From positions 1-27,749 of the forward strand of contig JAUCBJ010007721.1 in NCBI GenBank assembly GCA_032718475.1: 27,749 nucleotides of DNA. Reading direction: 5' to 3'. The position numbers were made by a program, and so were the translations under genes. A model generated the notes under the pieces. The model had not been told where the DNA came from. It saw nothing but the letters and a program-made list of their open reading frames with translations, and did not search any database. Positions 1 through 8,002 of this stretch are shown piece after piece (within the stretch, counting starts at the first letter, position 1; each line of letters opens with the position of its first letter). The DNA is from Nemertoderma westbladi (taxonomy: Eukaryota > Xenacoelomorpha > Nemertodermatida > Nemertodermatidae).

Positions 1-1610
1 GGTCACACGCCTTCTGCTCAATATTAGCCTACTAGGAAATAAAACCGACAGAAATAGGTAAAATCTCAATAAAAATTCAGGGCTGCAGTCCCTGATTAAG
101 TACTAAGACCTACCAGTATACAATAATCAAAATCGAATAATACTAAATGTACTTGTACAGCAGTACCGGTACCGGTGATGACAGTTAGGCCTACTGACCT
201 ACAGAAGCACCGGTTCAGTTTTACCAGTCACTACGGTATTTTGCAACCTTATTGCTTACTGCAATAAGATTGTAAACTGTTACTGTTCGACAGAACAGTA
301 TTAAACCGTATTTAATGCCTACACTTGCAACCTTATTGCCTACTGCAATAAGATTATAAACTGTTACTGTTCGCGCTTTTGAAGACCTTTAGCAGTTTAA
401 CCTGCCAAAATTTATATGTCTTTTCGTTAATTAAAACCACTTTAGCATACGACAATATTTTATGCTAATACGCAAAACACTAGCCGAAATCAGCCCATGC
501 GCGATCATTCACCCGATGGATCTACACCCGGGAGACTGAATTCGGATGCTTAAATTTTATTATTACAGTGTAAGGTTGCAGTGTATACCTAATGTATTAT
601 TCGATAGATCGTTAATAATTAATCTCTGACAGGTATTATTGGCTTTCGGGAAATATTAACAGTTCCTTTGGGACGTGGCGCTTTATCTATTTAAACAGAA
701 CTAAGACTTATACTAAAACGCAACGATACTGCTTATGATTGAAGTATAAAGCGTATTCTTTAGGAAATACTTTGTTACCAATCACAATCATACACTATTC
801 TGCCGGCAGTCAGTATATTTGATCACACATAAAGAGAGCAGTAATTGACTCACGTAGGGTCTGCTAAATAACATTGGATTCAATACACACCACATTAATA
901 TAAATCGCAATTGTTATGTATAGCCGGTCTCTCTAACCTGTAGTGTTATCAAGAAAATTGGGAATTGGGTGATTTATCCGTATTATCCAAATAGCAATAT
1001 TTCCATCAACAAATAGGTACAATTAATAACTGACAGTAAATAACAGTAAAAACAATGTGATTAATGCAATTAAATTAAGTGAGCATGTTAATTAGTGATT
1101 TATTGAGTAAGTGAGTAGGTAACAGTTTATACTTTCGATAATTTAAGCAGTTTACTAGAGTTCTTCCCAAAAGGCCGGTGTTTCTGGCTTAGACAGCAAT
1201 AACAACAAAGTATCAAGAAAAAAAAGTAAGACTGAACACTCTCCTTATGATCGGCAGAAAAGCTACACGTCGACAGGAAAAATCGCTCTGATTGGCTCAA
1301 GCCAAACAAAGAACCATGCATCTAATGGCTGTTTCCATGTCAGCAACCAGCTGTTAGATGTCGTAATATGAATCATCACGGCTAAGCTGTGAAAGGTAGT
1401 TGGTGCATTACAGTTTTTTGCCTTACCATGTCCGCCAAAACACGTATATAGCAGAATGATTTTTATGTCCGTTAAAACACCTGTAAAGGTACCTTGCGGG
1501 CGAGGGGAATATATATACAGTTAGAGAACCCTTTTAGAGTATTCCAGCGCCTGGGGGGGAACTGGCCAGCAAAGGCAAACGTATCAGTTATCCCACAAAA
1601 GCTTTTACAC
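1..1610. other. Region with no recognised gene
   Basis: No open frame here resembles a known protein, and the only frames over 60 codons have no recognisable composition or motif. The stretch is AT-rich with scattered short ACCGGT-containing motifs and one direct repeat, listed separately. It may be intergenic or intronic DNA or old unrecognised repeat. Confidence 0.5.
241..373. repeat. 49-bp direct repeat, two copies
   Basis: A 49-bp sequence starting TTGCAACCTTATTGC and ending CTGTTACTGTTCG occurs at 241-289 and again at 325-373, with a period of 84 bp and very few mismatches. Within each copy TTATTGC is followed by GCAATAA, so each copy can form a small stem. The function is unknown; a short tandem duplication is the simplest reading. 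Confidence 0.85.
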
Positions 1611-1618
1611 TGGCAAAT

Positions 1619-2410
1619 AGAACAACGTAGATTGGATGCAGAATAAGTGATATTATGGTGGTAGGGGTTGGTCCCAAGTCATAATGCCTTTAACTTGTGT
1701 TTCTAATTATAATTTTTTAAATTATAACATCTGTTTAGCCTGGTTACCAAGGTAACTGGATTTTCTAATTAACCACAATTGGCTCCTCTAAGGACCTTCC
1801 TTATAGTTGAGTTGGGAAACCCAATATTTATATCTAATACAGTTTTCCTACAAACAAGAGTTAAAAATATAGACTTGAATGATATTGACTTTAATAAGCT
1901 CCAGTTACCATGGTAACTAGATATTTCTGGAATGTTTTGAGTTTCACTAAAAGTTCCAACTAGTGGTCCAGATAACACATACCCAGTTTTGTAAAATTTT
2001 ATCGTGAAGTCTATGTCCAAATGAATAATTGTTGTATAAAAACATCTGTTTTCAGCGGTTGTCATGGTAACTGCAAAATAGAACAATCAAATTCGGACGC
2101 AGAATAAGTTATATAGTGGGGGTAGGGATTGGTCCCAAGTCATCACACCTTAACCTTAGGCTTCAAATTAACATTTTAAAAATTTTAACATCTGTTTAGC
2201 CCGGTTGCCAAGGTAACTGGATTTTCTATTTAACCTCAATCGGCTCTGCTATGGACCTTATAGTTGTGTTGAGAAACCCCAAGTTTATATGTATTATAGT
2301 TTTCCTACAAATAGAGTTACAAATATTGACTTGAAATACATAGACTTTTTTCTAAGTCCGTTGCCATGGAAACCAGATTTTTCCTGGATATGAGACCCAT
2401 CCCACACGAC
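1619..2410. repeat. 461-bp tandem duplication with X-box-like palindromes
   Basis: The sequence beginning GAACAA at 1620 is repeated, diverged, from 2081. Both copies share GGTCCCAAGTCAT, the stretch around ACATCTGTTTAGCC and GTTTTCCTACAAA. Five 14-bp inverted repeats of the form GTTRCC-two bases-GGTAAC lie at 1743-1756, 1904-1917 (a perfect palindrome), 2058-2071 (one mismatch), 2204-2217 and 2360-2373 (one mismatch). Spacings are 161, 154, 146 and 156 bp. The motif matches the consensus of RFX-family X-boxes, but the setting looks like a repeat family, so function is not shown. The frame at 1769-2086 on the minus strand is probably chance. Confidence 0.75.
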
Positions 2411-2537
2411 GCGCCTTGATGAGTTGTATATACATGCAAAATTTCAGGGTACTTTTAAAGGCTAGTTTTTTCACCTATCAAAAAACACTAAATCTGCTCC
2501 ATACAAGTAAAACAGCCCACTATGAATAGACCATCTC

Positions 2538-2584
2538 AGCTAAGGAAAATCTTTCTTAGCGAAAGTAGTTGATTTTCCTTAGCT
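2538..2584. repeat. 14-bp perfect inverted repeat (hairpin)
   Basis: Arms AGCTAAGGAAAATC (2538-2551) and its exact complement (2571-2584) flank a 19-base loop that itself holds a 4-bp TTTC/GAAA stem. It lies immediately 3' of the minus-strand LINE coding fragment, so it may belong to the 3' end of that insertion. Confidence 0.8.
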
Positions 2585-2960
2585 TCGTGGATTCACTCCA
2601 TGAGGCTGCCAAAGTACAAGATTATGCACTGGCTGGTCCTCACGGCGAAAGCAATGTCCTGCAAAGCGGAGGCGATTTTGTTCTAGTGTCAAGCTTGGGG
2701 GAACCAATGAGACACCTCCAATGTTATATAGTGTCTGGTTGGAGATGTGTGCATTGTACTTGACACAATGAACCCGGCGTAGCATTCTTGTGAATGTGCC
2801 ATCCAGAGATTTGGTGTCCCCAGCAGTTAGAGCCCAGCATGGACTCCCATAGAGGAGTACTGGAACTACTGCTGCTCTAAATAATCGGACCTTAAGTTTC
2901 CGATTAATTCTCGGTGACTTCCAAATCCTGGAAAGCCCCTGTAGGAGTGGATTCCTGCCC
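2579..2960 (-). pseudogene. LINE reverse transcriptase 3' fragment (RTE/RTEX-like)
   Basis: Read on the minus strand from about 2960, the frame gives a stretch typical of the region behind the RT palm in RTE/RTEX-like non-LTR retrotransposons: RKLKVRLFRAAVVPVLLYGS, a thumb-like segment, then RLRFAGHCFRR and LVLWQPHGVN. The conserved cues are the LLYG block, the RLRFAGH block and the LVLWxP block. The catalytic FADD box and everything upstream are missing, so this is a 5'-truncated copy about 380 bp long. Its upstream edge lies within about 15 bp of the stop of the first Polinton gene, so it marks the left junction of that element. A second fragment of the same family, covering the following part of the protein, lies at 12560-12705. 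No function is expected. The clade name is from recall and is only moderately sure. Confidence 0.75.
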
Positions 2961-2974
2961 GATTCTGGTACCTG

Positions 2975-3307
2975 TCATTGTAATATAATATATTTTGTTT
3001 CTCTAAATTCATTAATTCGTTGTATCTCTCGTAATTCATTGAATCGTTTGGCTGCCTTTACAGAATCAGCAATTTTAGATGTAGCAATTGCAACTGCACC
3101 GGCTGACTTTGCAGCATCAGAAAACACTTCTTTATTTTGCATAGCCACTTTGGCAATTTTACCTACTCCAGAAATGATATTACCAATTCCATCACCAGAT
3201 TTCTTCGGAAATTCGTTCTGAAACGCATTCTGAAGTTCATTCCGATATCCACTTCCCCTAGTAGGTAAATTATACTTATGTTTTTCAAAATCATAAATCG
3301 TAGGCAT
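2975..3307 (-). CDS. Small amphipathic Polinton protein (110 aa), unknown function
   Basis: An intact 110-residue frame starts with an ATG fused to an AT-rich TTATATATAAAATG motif and begins 23 bases after the end of the integrase gene. Residues about 38-90 are rich in Gly, Ala, Lys and Ser with regularly spaced Ile/Val (for example GIGNIISGVGKIAKVA and SAGAVAIATSKIADSVKAAK), as in amphipathic helices. The C-terminus is charged. No catalytic motif is seen. Small basic or amphipathic proteins of double-stranded DNA viruses, such as adenovirus core or membrane-lytic proteins, have this composition, so a minor virion role is possible, but this is only inferred from composition and position. It is one of the few unbroken genes in the element, which may reflect its short length rather than selection. 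Confidence 0.6.
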   Translation of the reverse strand: MPTIYDFEKHKYNLPTRGSGYRNELQNAFQNEFPKKSGDGIGNIISGVGKIAKVAMQNKEVFSDAAKSAGAVAIATSKIADSVKAAKRFNELREIQRINEFRETKYIILQ

Positions 3308-3318
3308 TTTATATATAA
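3308..3318 (-). promoter_or_regulatory. TATATATAAAATG-type motif at start of the small protein
   Basis: On the minus strand the start codon is directly preceded by TTATATATAAA, giving the same TATATAAAATG junction seen at the polymerase and fibre-like genes. A promoter role is inferred from the recurrence only. Confidence 0.45.
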
Positions 3319-3330
3319 CTAAAAAAAAAT

Positions 3331-4490
3331 TTAAAAATCAGTATGCTGTAATTCATTTTCGTAAAATTTTCCATAGATTTCTTCACCTTCCAAATCTTCT
3401 AATTCATAAGTAGGGGGTGCAGAATTGTTTATTTTTCTTATGATGAAAATTTCTCTTGTCCATTTTGCTGTATAACCTTTTTCAAAATGTGATTTCCATT
3501 GAATATTCTCACTCGCTCTCCAACTTTAAACTTTAATTTTTTCTTTTTCATGGTCAATTCATTATGAAAATTATTCTGATCCATAGTATGTTTAATAAAA
3601 TCAGGATCCTTACTTGCTTCAGTTGGTGTTATACCAATGGTTCTATGTATTTTGTTATTATATTTTTCAATAACTAATGGAAGTACCTTTAACCATTTTT
3701 GACTACCCTGTTCAGTAAATATTTTAAACATCATCTCTTTCAATGTCCTATTAAATCGTTCTATCACTACTGCCTTCCCATCATTGAATGTTGAATATAA
3801 TTCAAAAGAGAGTGCTTTGACATGAGAATTATAAAACTCTTTCCCCTGATCAACCCATAATTTCTGAGGAGATCTTCCACTCTCTTTGAAAATTTTATCA
3901 AAAGCTTTAGATATAGTTTCACCTCTTTTATTCGTTAAAGGTATTGCCCAGGCATATTTGGTATACAAATCAATAATTGTCAGTATATAGTGGTACTTAA
4001 ACTGTTTAGGCATTTCAACTAAATCTGCAGACCAAATATCATCTTTTGCATATACCTTTACTTTTAAAAGCTGCTTAGGTTTTCGAAATTGATGGTGGAG
4101 CTCATCAGATAATGAACAAATGCCAAATTTAATTTTTCCTTGTAAAATTTTAATAATAAATGAATGTTCAACTTTTTCCCTAATTGTTGGATTACTAATG
4201 TTTTTCAATTCTTTGATCATTTGTTGGTCTGCTTTATGTCTTTCATGTATATCTGTATGGTCCCTATATATTATATCATGTTTCAGAGCAGCCTCATCCA
4301 CTCTATTCTTTGGTTTAGTTATAGGTGAATCATCAGAATTTAAACGTAAATCTAGACGAGTATTTGGTCCTATAAAACTATGTTGTGGTAGATGCTTTTC
4401 ACCTGGATATTTCGACCAAAAGAATCCAATTGGAATTTTCTCCAGTGTCTTTTGAATATCAATTTTTCCGCCGTTGTATAATTGTTGCAT
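3331..4490 (-). pseudogene. INT: PLA2-like domain fused to Polinton integrase (frameshifted)
   Basis: The first 350 codons are open. Residues about 35-95 look like a parvovirus-VP1-type phospholipase A2: a calcium-loop-like FIGPNTRLD, then NRVDEAALKHDIIY with the HDxxY catalytic signature (H71, D72, Y75), then a KADQ segment (D88). Residues about 150-300 are a DDE integrase core: D156 in WSADLVEM, D214 in LWVDQGKEFY and E244 in VVIERFNRTLK. The last two are 30 residues apart, shorter than the retroviral 35. A C-terminal SH3-like tail begins at KFKVGERVRIF. That tail is broken by an apparent one-base loss in a T run near 3485; the downstream reading continues in another frame to a stop at 3331-3333. 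In a live element the integrase would join the linear DNA to the host genome, and the PLA2-like part would presumably act on membranes. I believe related Polintons also carry this fusion, but this is recall. Confidence 0.85.
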
Positions 4491-4492
4491 TT

Positions 4493-5336
4493 TTAATAAG
4501 GCAAGATAATTATATTTATATAAGATATGGAATATAAAAGTCTTGGTGTTTTATATAAAAGTCTTGGTGTTTTATATAAAATGTTTTGTTTTATATGCAG
4601 CTTGATAATAATTTCTTCTCCTTGGAAATCGTAAAGGTTACCATTTTCATCAACAACTTGCATATTTATTTCATTTAACAAGTTTTTTGTTATATTTAAA
4701 TATTCTGGATTTGATGGATTTTCATTGATTTTATATCCAAAAGGAATAGTATATGTTGGTATACTGAACAGTATGTTTCCTAATTCAAACATATCACCCT
4801 TACTTACTTATATATCCTCCATTTACAAAATCATACGTTATATTGATCATGGACCTACCTAAATTAATATTTGCATTGTGTTCTGTTAGATTAGTTGGGT
4901 TGTTGTAAATTTTTGATTCAAATCCGAGTAAACTATTAAAAGATTTTGGATGTGTAAAATCAACTCCTTCTTTTAATTTCATAATATCTCGCCCTGTGGG
5001 CTTATCTGGTTCTAATTCTATACTTTCTTTAGCAGCTAAATTCCTACTGATTGCATTATTAATATCCTTTACTTCATAAGCACCTTGAGCTAAACTTAAT
5101 AGACTCCACTTTCCATTGGTAAAGAATCGGAATTCATTATTCTTGGAATTTATGTTTATAATGTTATTATAAACACTAAAATATTTCACTCCCACCTTAT
5201 AGTTCTTATTAGGGTTTAGTTGAAGTGGTGTTTGAAATATTTTTCTGATTTTAGTGTTAGTAGAGATCATATGGAATGTGTCTTCATATTTATTATTAAG
5301 CAAATCAATTAAATTTTCCATTACCTCTGTTGCCAT
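4493..5336 (-). pseudogene. Penton-like minor capsid protein (frameshifted)
   Basis: Two frames form one gene. The first (5336-4800, 178 aa) carries NYKVGVKYFSVYNNI, a Gly-Ala-Tyr-Glu turn (AQGAYEVKDINNAI), and FNSLLGFESKIY followed by INLGRSMINITYDFVNGGYI. The second (4792-4493) carries NEINMQVVDENGNLYDFQGE and IIIKLHI. This pattern recalls the single-jelly-roll minor capsid (penton) protein of Polinton-type elements. A four-base AAGT tandem duplication at about 4800-4808 puts a stop in the first frame and shifts the second, so the protein is split. Near the 3' end a 21-bp tandem duplication adds a repeated peptide, and the natural end is unclear. It starts 7 bases after the end of the coiled-coil gene. 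The penton call rests on remembered resemblance and position; it would sit at capsid vertices. Confidence 0.7.
4533..4574. repeat. 21-bp tandem duplication inside the penton-like gene
   Basis: The unit TATAAAAGTCTTGGTGTTTTA occurs at 4533-4553 and 4554-4574 without a mismatch, and the first nine bases of a third copy begin at 4575 with one mismatch. On the minus strand it repeats the peptide LLYKTPR. The perfect identity suggests a recent slippage event. Confidence 0.9.
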
Positions 5337-5343
5337 TTTTTAA

Positions 5344-6117
5344 TTAGGCAAGATTAAATATTTTTGATTGCCTCCTGAAGTCATTTAGTTTTATTACATC
5401 TTTTTCAAATAGTCTCTTCAGAATTGCCATTCCCTCATTAAATACATTTGAATGTCCTTCTCTAGCCACAGACAGTAATTTTTCTAGTCTGGATTTTAAT
5501 TCAAATACATCATCAGATATAAATTTAAACCCACCACCCTGATTAATCATTCTATTTAATTGTCTCACCCTTTTGCTCCGGATGGAACCCTCCATCTCAT
5601 TTAGCAAGTCTTGATATTCTTTCAGATGAATAACTGAATATTCTTCAAGTGGTAATCCTTTTACTAAATCCACAAGTTCTTGAGTAATTGCATATGTATT
5701 ACGCTTTCCTTGAATTCTCATTAGCCAACGAGTTTTATCCACCTCTACAGTTTTACCACCTATTTTGAATCCATCTTGTGAAAATACTGGACAAATCGTT
5801 TTTGGCAAGTTTTGATCAATATTTCGAAAATCTATTCGAAATTTATCTTGAAACTCCTGAATTCTTTGTTCAGATCCACTTTGATTTGGAATTGGGAGAT
5901 TTTTAATACTATTGTCTAAATTGTCTAAAGACTTGATTACTCTGTCGGTTTGTAAAGTACTTTGCTCTTGAACTTTTTCTTGTTCTGTGATTATTGGTTG
6001 AGTGTACAGGTTAACGCTGTCCATTAAATTTTGTTGTGTTAATTTATTCTTCAGGAATGTGTTTTTTACTTTTTTTCTTATATCATGTAAATCATCTAAT
6101 TTGTTAATATATGACAT
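5344..6117 (-). CDS. Polinton coiled-coil protein (257 aa), unknown role
   Basis: The frame is open over 257 residues from the ATG at 6117. A further 15 codons are open upstream, but the end of the ATPase gene (stop at 6131) overlaps them, so the internal Met is preferred. The N-terminal 100 residues are charged and helical (KLDDLHDIRKKVKNTF, then QTDRVIKSLDNLDNSIKNL), consistent with a coiled coil. The middle contains RWLMRIQGKRNTYAITQELV. The C-terminal third has a glycine-rich hinge (NQGGGFKF) followed by helical repeats ending in MAILKRLFEKDVIKLNDF. There is no signal peptide, membrane segment or enzyme motif. Similar helical proteins sit beside the penton gene in related elements as I recall them, so a structural role is likely but unproven. 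This is among the least damaged genes of the copy. Confidence 0.65.
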   Translation of the reverse strand: MSYINKLDDLHDIRKKVKNTFLKNKLTQQNLMDSVNLYTQPIITEQEKVQEQSTLQTDRVIKSLDNLDNSIKNLPIPNQSGSEQRIQEFQDKFRIDFRNIDQNLPKTICPVFSQDGFKIGGKTVEVDKTRWLMRIQGKRNTYAITQELVDLVKGLPLEEYSVIHLKEYQDLLNEMEGSIRSKRVRQLNRMINQGGGFKFISDDVFELKSRLEKLLSVAREGHSNVFNEGMAILKRLFEKDVIKLNDFRRQSKIFNLA

Positions 6118-6130
6118 CTTTTTAATATCA

Positions 6131-6867
6131 CTAGAAAAAAATACTTGTATAACAACGCTCATCTCTTTTCTTTCTAGTATTTATTAAAATATATTTAAAC
6201 TCTTCAGGATCATACCACTGTTTAGAAGCAAGTTTTTTAAATTCATCTGATGTTATACCAATATCAATGTCCCGAAGTATACAATCTAAACTGCGTTGAG
6301 TTTGACTGAATAATATGAAAACATTGGCATTTTTCCTAATAAAATGTCTATCTAAACCATAGAATGACTGAGTTAAATAGATACAACAACAGTTATTGTG
6401 ACGAACTTTTGTAAAAATATCTCTTTGGAAGTCCTGTTGTTTGTTGGTAACACAGTCATAAAAACAATTAGAGTTTTCGACTTATTATTTTTAAGTTCAT
6501 CTAAGTTCGTTATCTCTTCAGTCAATGTAATGTCAATTCTTTTATTTTTATCAACATGTCCAGGGGTTCGAGCAGCCTCATTACATAACTCTTCAATTTC
6601 ATTAATATTTAAATTAAAACCATTATCTTCTGTATAAATTTTGAATAATGCATTAATGCTTGATTTCTTTAAATTATTCTCAAAACCATGTAGTAGAAAT
6701 TTTAAATAAGATTGATGAGATGTTGTTGTATAAATTACCAGTTTTTCAAAGTCTAATATATTATCAGCAGTTAACATCTCAAAAAGCAGATGCGTTTTCC
6801 CACATCCTGTGATTAAGCACATTAAGGGTCTTGCATTCATTTTATCACAGTGTCGGAATTTATTCAT
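6131..6867 (-). pseudogene. ATP: FtsK/HerA-type packaging ATPase (frameshifted)
   Basis: The start at 6867 is fixed by the AT-rich motif fused to the ATG. A Walker A remnant TGCGKTHLLFEML occurs at residues about 20-32, but the spacing before GK is about three residues too short for GxxxxGKT, which points to a small in-frame deletion. The frame then breaks at the Walker B strand (LIVF, about 6468). The reading continues in another frame through CCCIYLTQSFYGLDR and NANVFILFSQTQR, the sensor-like segment of this family, to a stop at 6131-6133. Polinton ATPases of this type drive DNA into the preformed capsid. The gene lies 26 bases after the fibre-like gene and 13 bases before the coiled-coil gene. 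With a damaged P-loop and a frameshift it should be inactive. Confidence 0.85.
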
Positions 6868-6877
6868 TTTATAATAT
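6868..6877 (-). promoter_or_regulatory. ATATTATAAAATG motif at ATPase start
   Basis: On the minus strand GATATTATAAA directly precedes the ATPase start codon. It is a one-base variant of the TATATATAAAATG motif at three other genes of the element and supports the choice of this start. Confidence 0.4.
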
Positions 6878-6893
6878 CAGCATAAAAAGTATA

Positions 6894-7611
6894 TTAAGCA
6901 CTTTCTACATTCAACAATAATATTGAATAATCTCCTGTAAATAACATGGTTAATCGCTTACTTTTACAAGAGAAATAGAGCTTATGACCTAGTTCTGCTT
7001 TTATATTATAATCAATAGTTTTACATCTCTTTGACATAGAATCTAGCCATATATCTCCACTGAATGTTTTAAACCAAATTGCTAGAACAAATACATTTTT
7101 TTTCTAGTGTAAGGTTTGTGGTTTTCTCATCATCTTTAAAGTCTTTTATAATCGTTCTTGAGTCAGGTCTAAACTTTAATTGAATATTACTCAGATTTCC
7201 ATTTGATATGTTATATTTTTTTATACATTCATTCTTGATCATAGATAACTTTTCTTCCACAAACTTTTTGCTTGGAAGAATTGAAACTTCTCTTCTTAAT
7301 TCTAAAATTGTTTCTAGCAAGCTGCCATGCTTCAACTCTTGTTTGTCTATCACATCTTGAAGATGTTTAATATGGTTGATATTTATTAGTATTATACACA
7401 TCATCCACATATTCTTTGGTTGCTCCATCGTCTATTTCTAATGGTTTTTTTACTTTATTATTGAATTATAATACATATCTAAGTCATTTAGCATTTTATC
7501 TCCAATAACATTGAAGTATCGATGATCTGCAAGTGGTAAAGATATTCCACCAACTTTTTCTTTAGAATATATTGCACTGCCAAACATATTACATGGTATT
7601 CTGTTACTCAT
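6894..7611 (-). pseudogene. Fibre-like virion protein of the Polinton (frameshifted)
   Basis: The start is taken at 7611, where the ATG follows a TATATATATATAAA motif. The first frame (to 7450) ends in RYFNVIGDKMLNDLDMYYNS. The reading then moves to a second frame that holds GATKEYVDDVYNTN (7385-7429), and to a third frame with a heptad-like stretch (HIKHLQDVIDKQELKH and KKFVEEKLSMIKNECIKKYN). It shifts again near 7085 and ends at 6894-6896 after a short beta-rich tail (LYFSCKSKRLTMLFTGDY). The x-ATKxYVDxx pattern followed by coiled coil is typical of trimeric phage tail-fibre necks, so a fibre or spike is the best guess; adenovirus-like viruses have fibres at the vertices. That role is inference. 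Three breaks make the copy non-functional, although the tail is still readable. Confidence 0.55.
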
Positions 7612-7645
7612 TTTATATATATATAACAAAATATATATAAAATAA
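7612..7645. promoter_or_regulatory. Divergent AT-rich promoter-like spacer
   Basis: This spacer of about 34 bases separates the fibre-like gene on the minus strand from the MSV199-type gene on the plus strand. It carries TATATATAAAA in both directions: on the minus strand fused to the fibre ATG, and on the plus strand at 7632-7643, pointing into the MSV199 frame. The plus copy is followed by ATA where an ATG would be expected, so the start codon may have been lost. The role is inferred from the mirrored arrangement. Confidence 0.5.
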
Positions 7646-7996
7646 TATAGCCGAAAGGATCTTGCACAAAATATATTTGATTTCACAGAGAAGGAACTGG
7701 ATCTACTCGATATCTTTTGGTTTCCAGCATTCAACAAGACTTGGATTGTTCTCGATAGAGAATTACTCAAAGAATAGTTCTGTGATTCGACTGATAAACA
7801 TGGTGATACTAATTTTTATAACAGGATTTTAATTAAGAAATTTCAACAGGGTGTGGATTATTTAGAAATCAGTCATGAAGAGTATAAAAAGTACTCCTCA
7901 AAAATGAGGAGTACTTTTTTACATCCAAATGCTAAAGTTTATAAAGTGACTGGTAAATGTTTAAAAAAAAAAATAGGTATGATGAGAAATGATTGA
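7646..7996 (+). pseudogene. MSV199-like domain gene on the opposite strand
   Basis: The plus strand is open from 7646 to a TGA at 7994-7996, apart from one in-frame TAG at 7775-7777. The translation has FDFTEKELDLLDIFWFPAFN, then WIVLDRELLKE, the TAG, then FYNRILIKKFQQGVDYLEIS and an EEYKKYS segment. The order Trp-Ile-x-Leu-Asp, Phe-Tyr, Leu/Ile-x-Lys-x-Phe, Asp-Tyr fits my memory of the MSV199 domain, known from insect poxviruses and iridoviruses and often tied to DNA-associated proteins. The TAG falls where this family often has Trp, so a single-base nonsense change is likely. The C-terminus becomes lysine-rich after an A run and may be shifted. No start codon is visible. The end lies 6 bases from the end of the convergent protease gene. 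It is the only plus-strand gene in the element. Confidence 0.55.
7886..7919. repeat. 15-bp perfect hairpin within the MSV199-like gene
   Basis: AAAAAGTACTCCTCA at 7886-7900 is followed by a four-base loop and its exact complement at 7905-7919. Read as RNA it would be a very stable stem with a U-rich end. It sits inside an open frame rather than between genes, so it may be a local inverted duplication or an RNA signal. Confidence 0.9.
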
Positions 7997-8002
7997 TATA
8001 TC

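Noticed and set aside
1127-1321. Minus-strand 64-codon frame
   Set aside because: No recognisable motif, low-complexity aromatic stretch, no splice or promoter support.
2569-2763. Plus-strand frame of 64 codons
   Set aside because: Antisense to the LINE fragment, no motif.
4120-4455. Plus-strand hydrophobic frame of 111 codons
   Set aside because: Antisense to the integrase gene; composition is explained by the complement of its lysine-rich coding.
7612-7770. N-terminal extension of the fibre-like frame beyond 7611
   Set aside because: It lies antisense to the MSV199-like gene and crosses the divergent promoter-like spacer; the ATG at 7611 with the AT motif is the better start.
7775-7777. 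Programmed readthrough of the TAG in the MSV199-like gene
   Set aside because: One base change from a Trp codon in a decaying element explains it; no readthrough context is evident.
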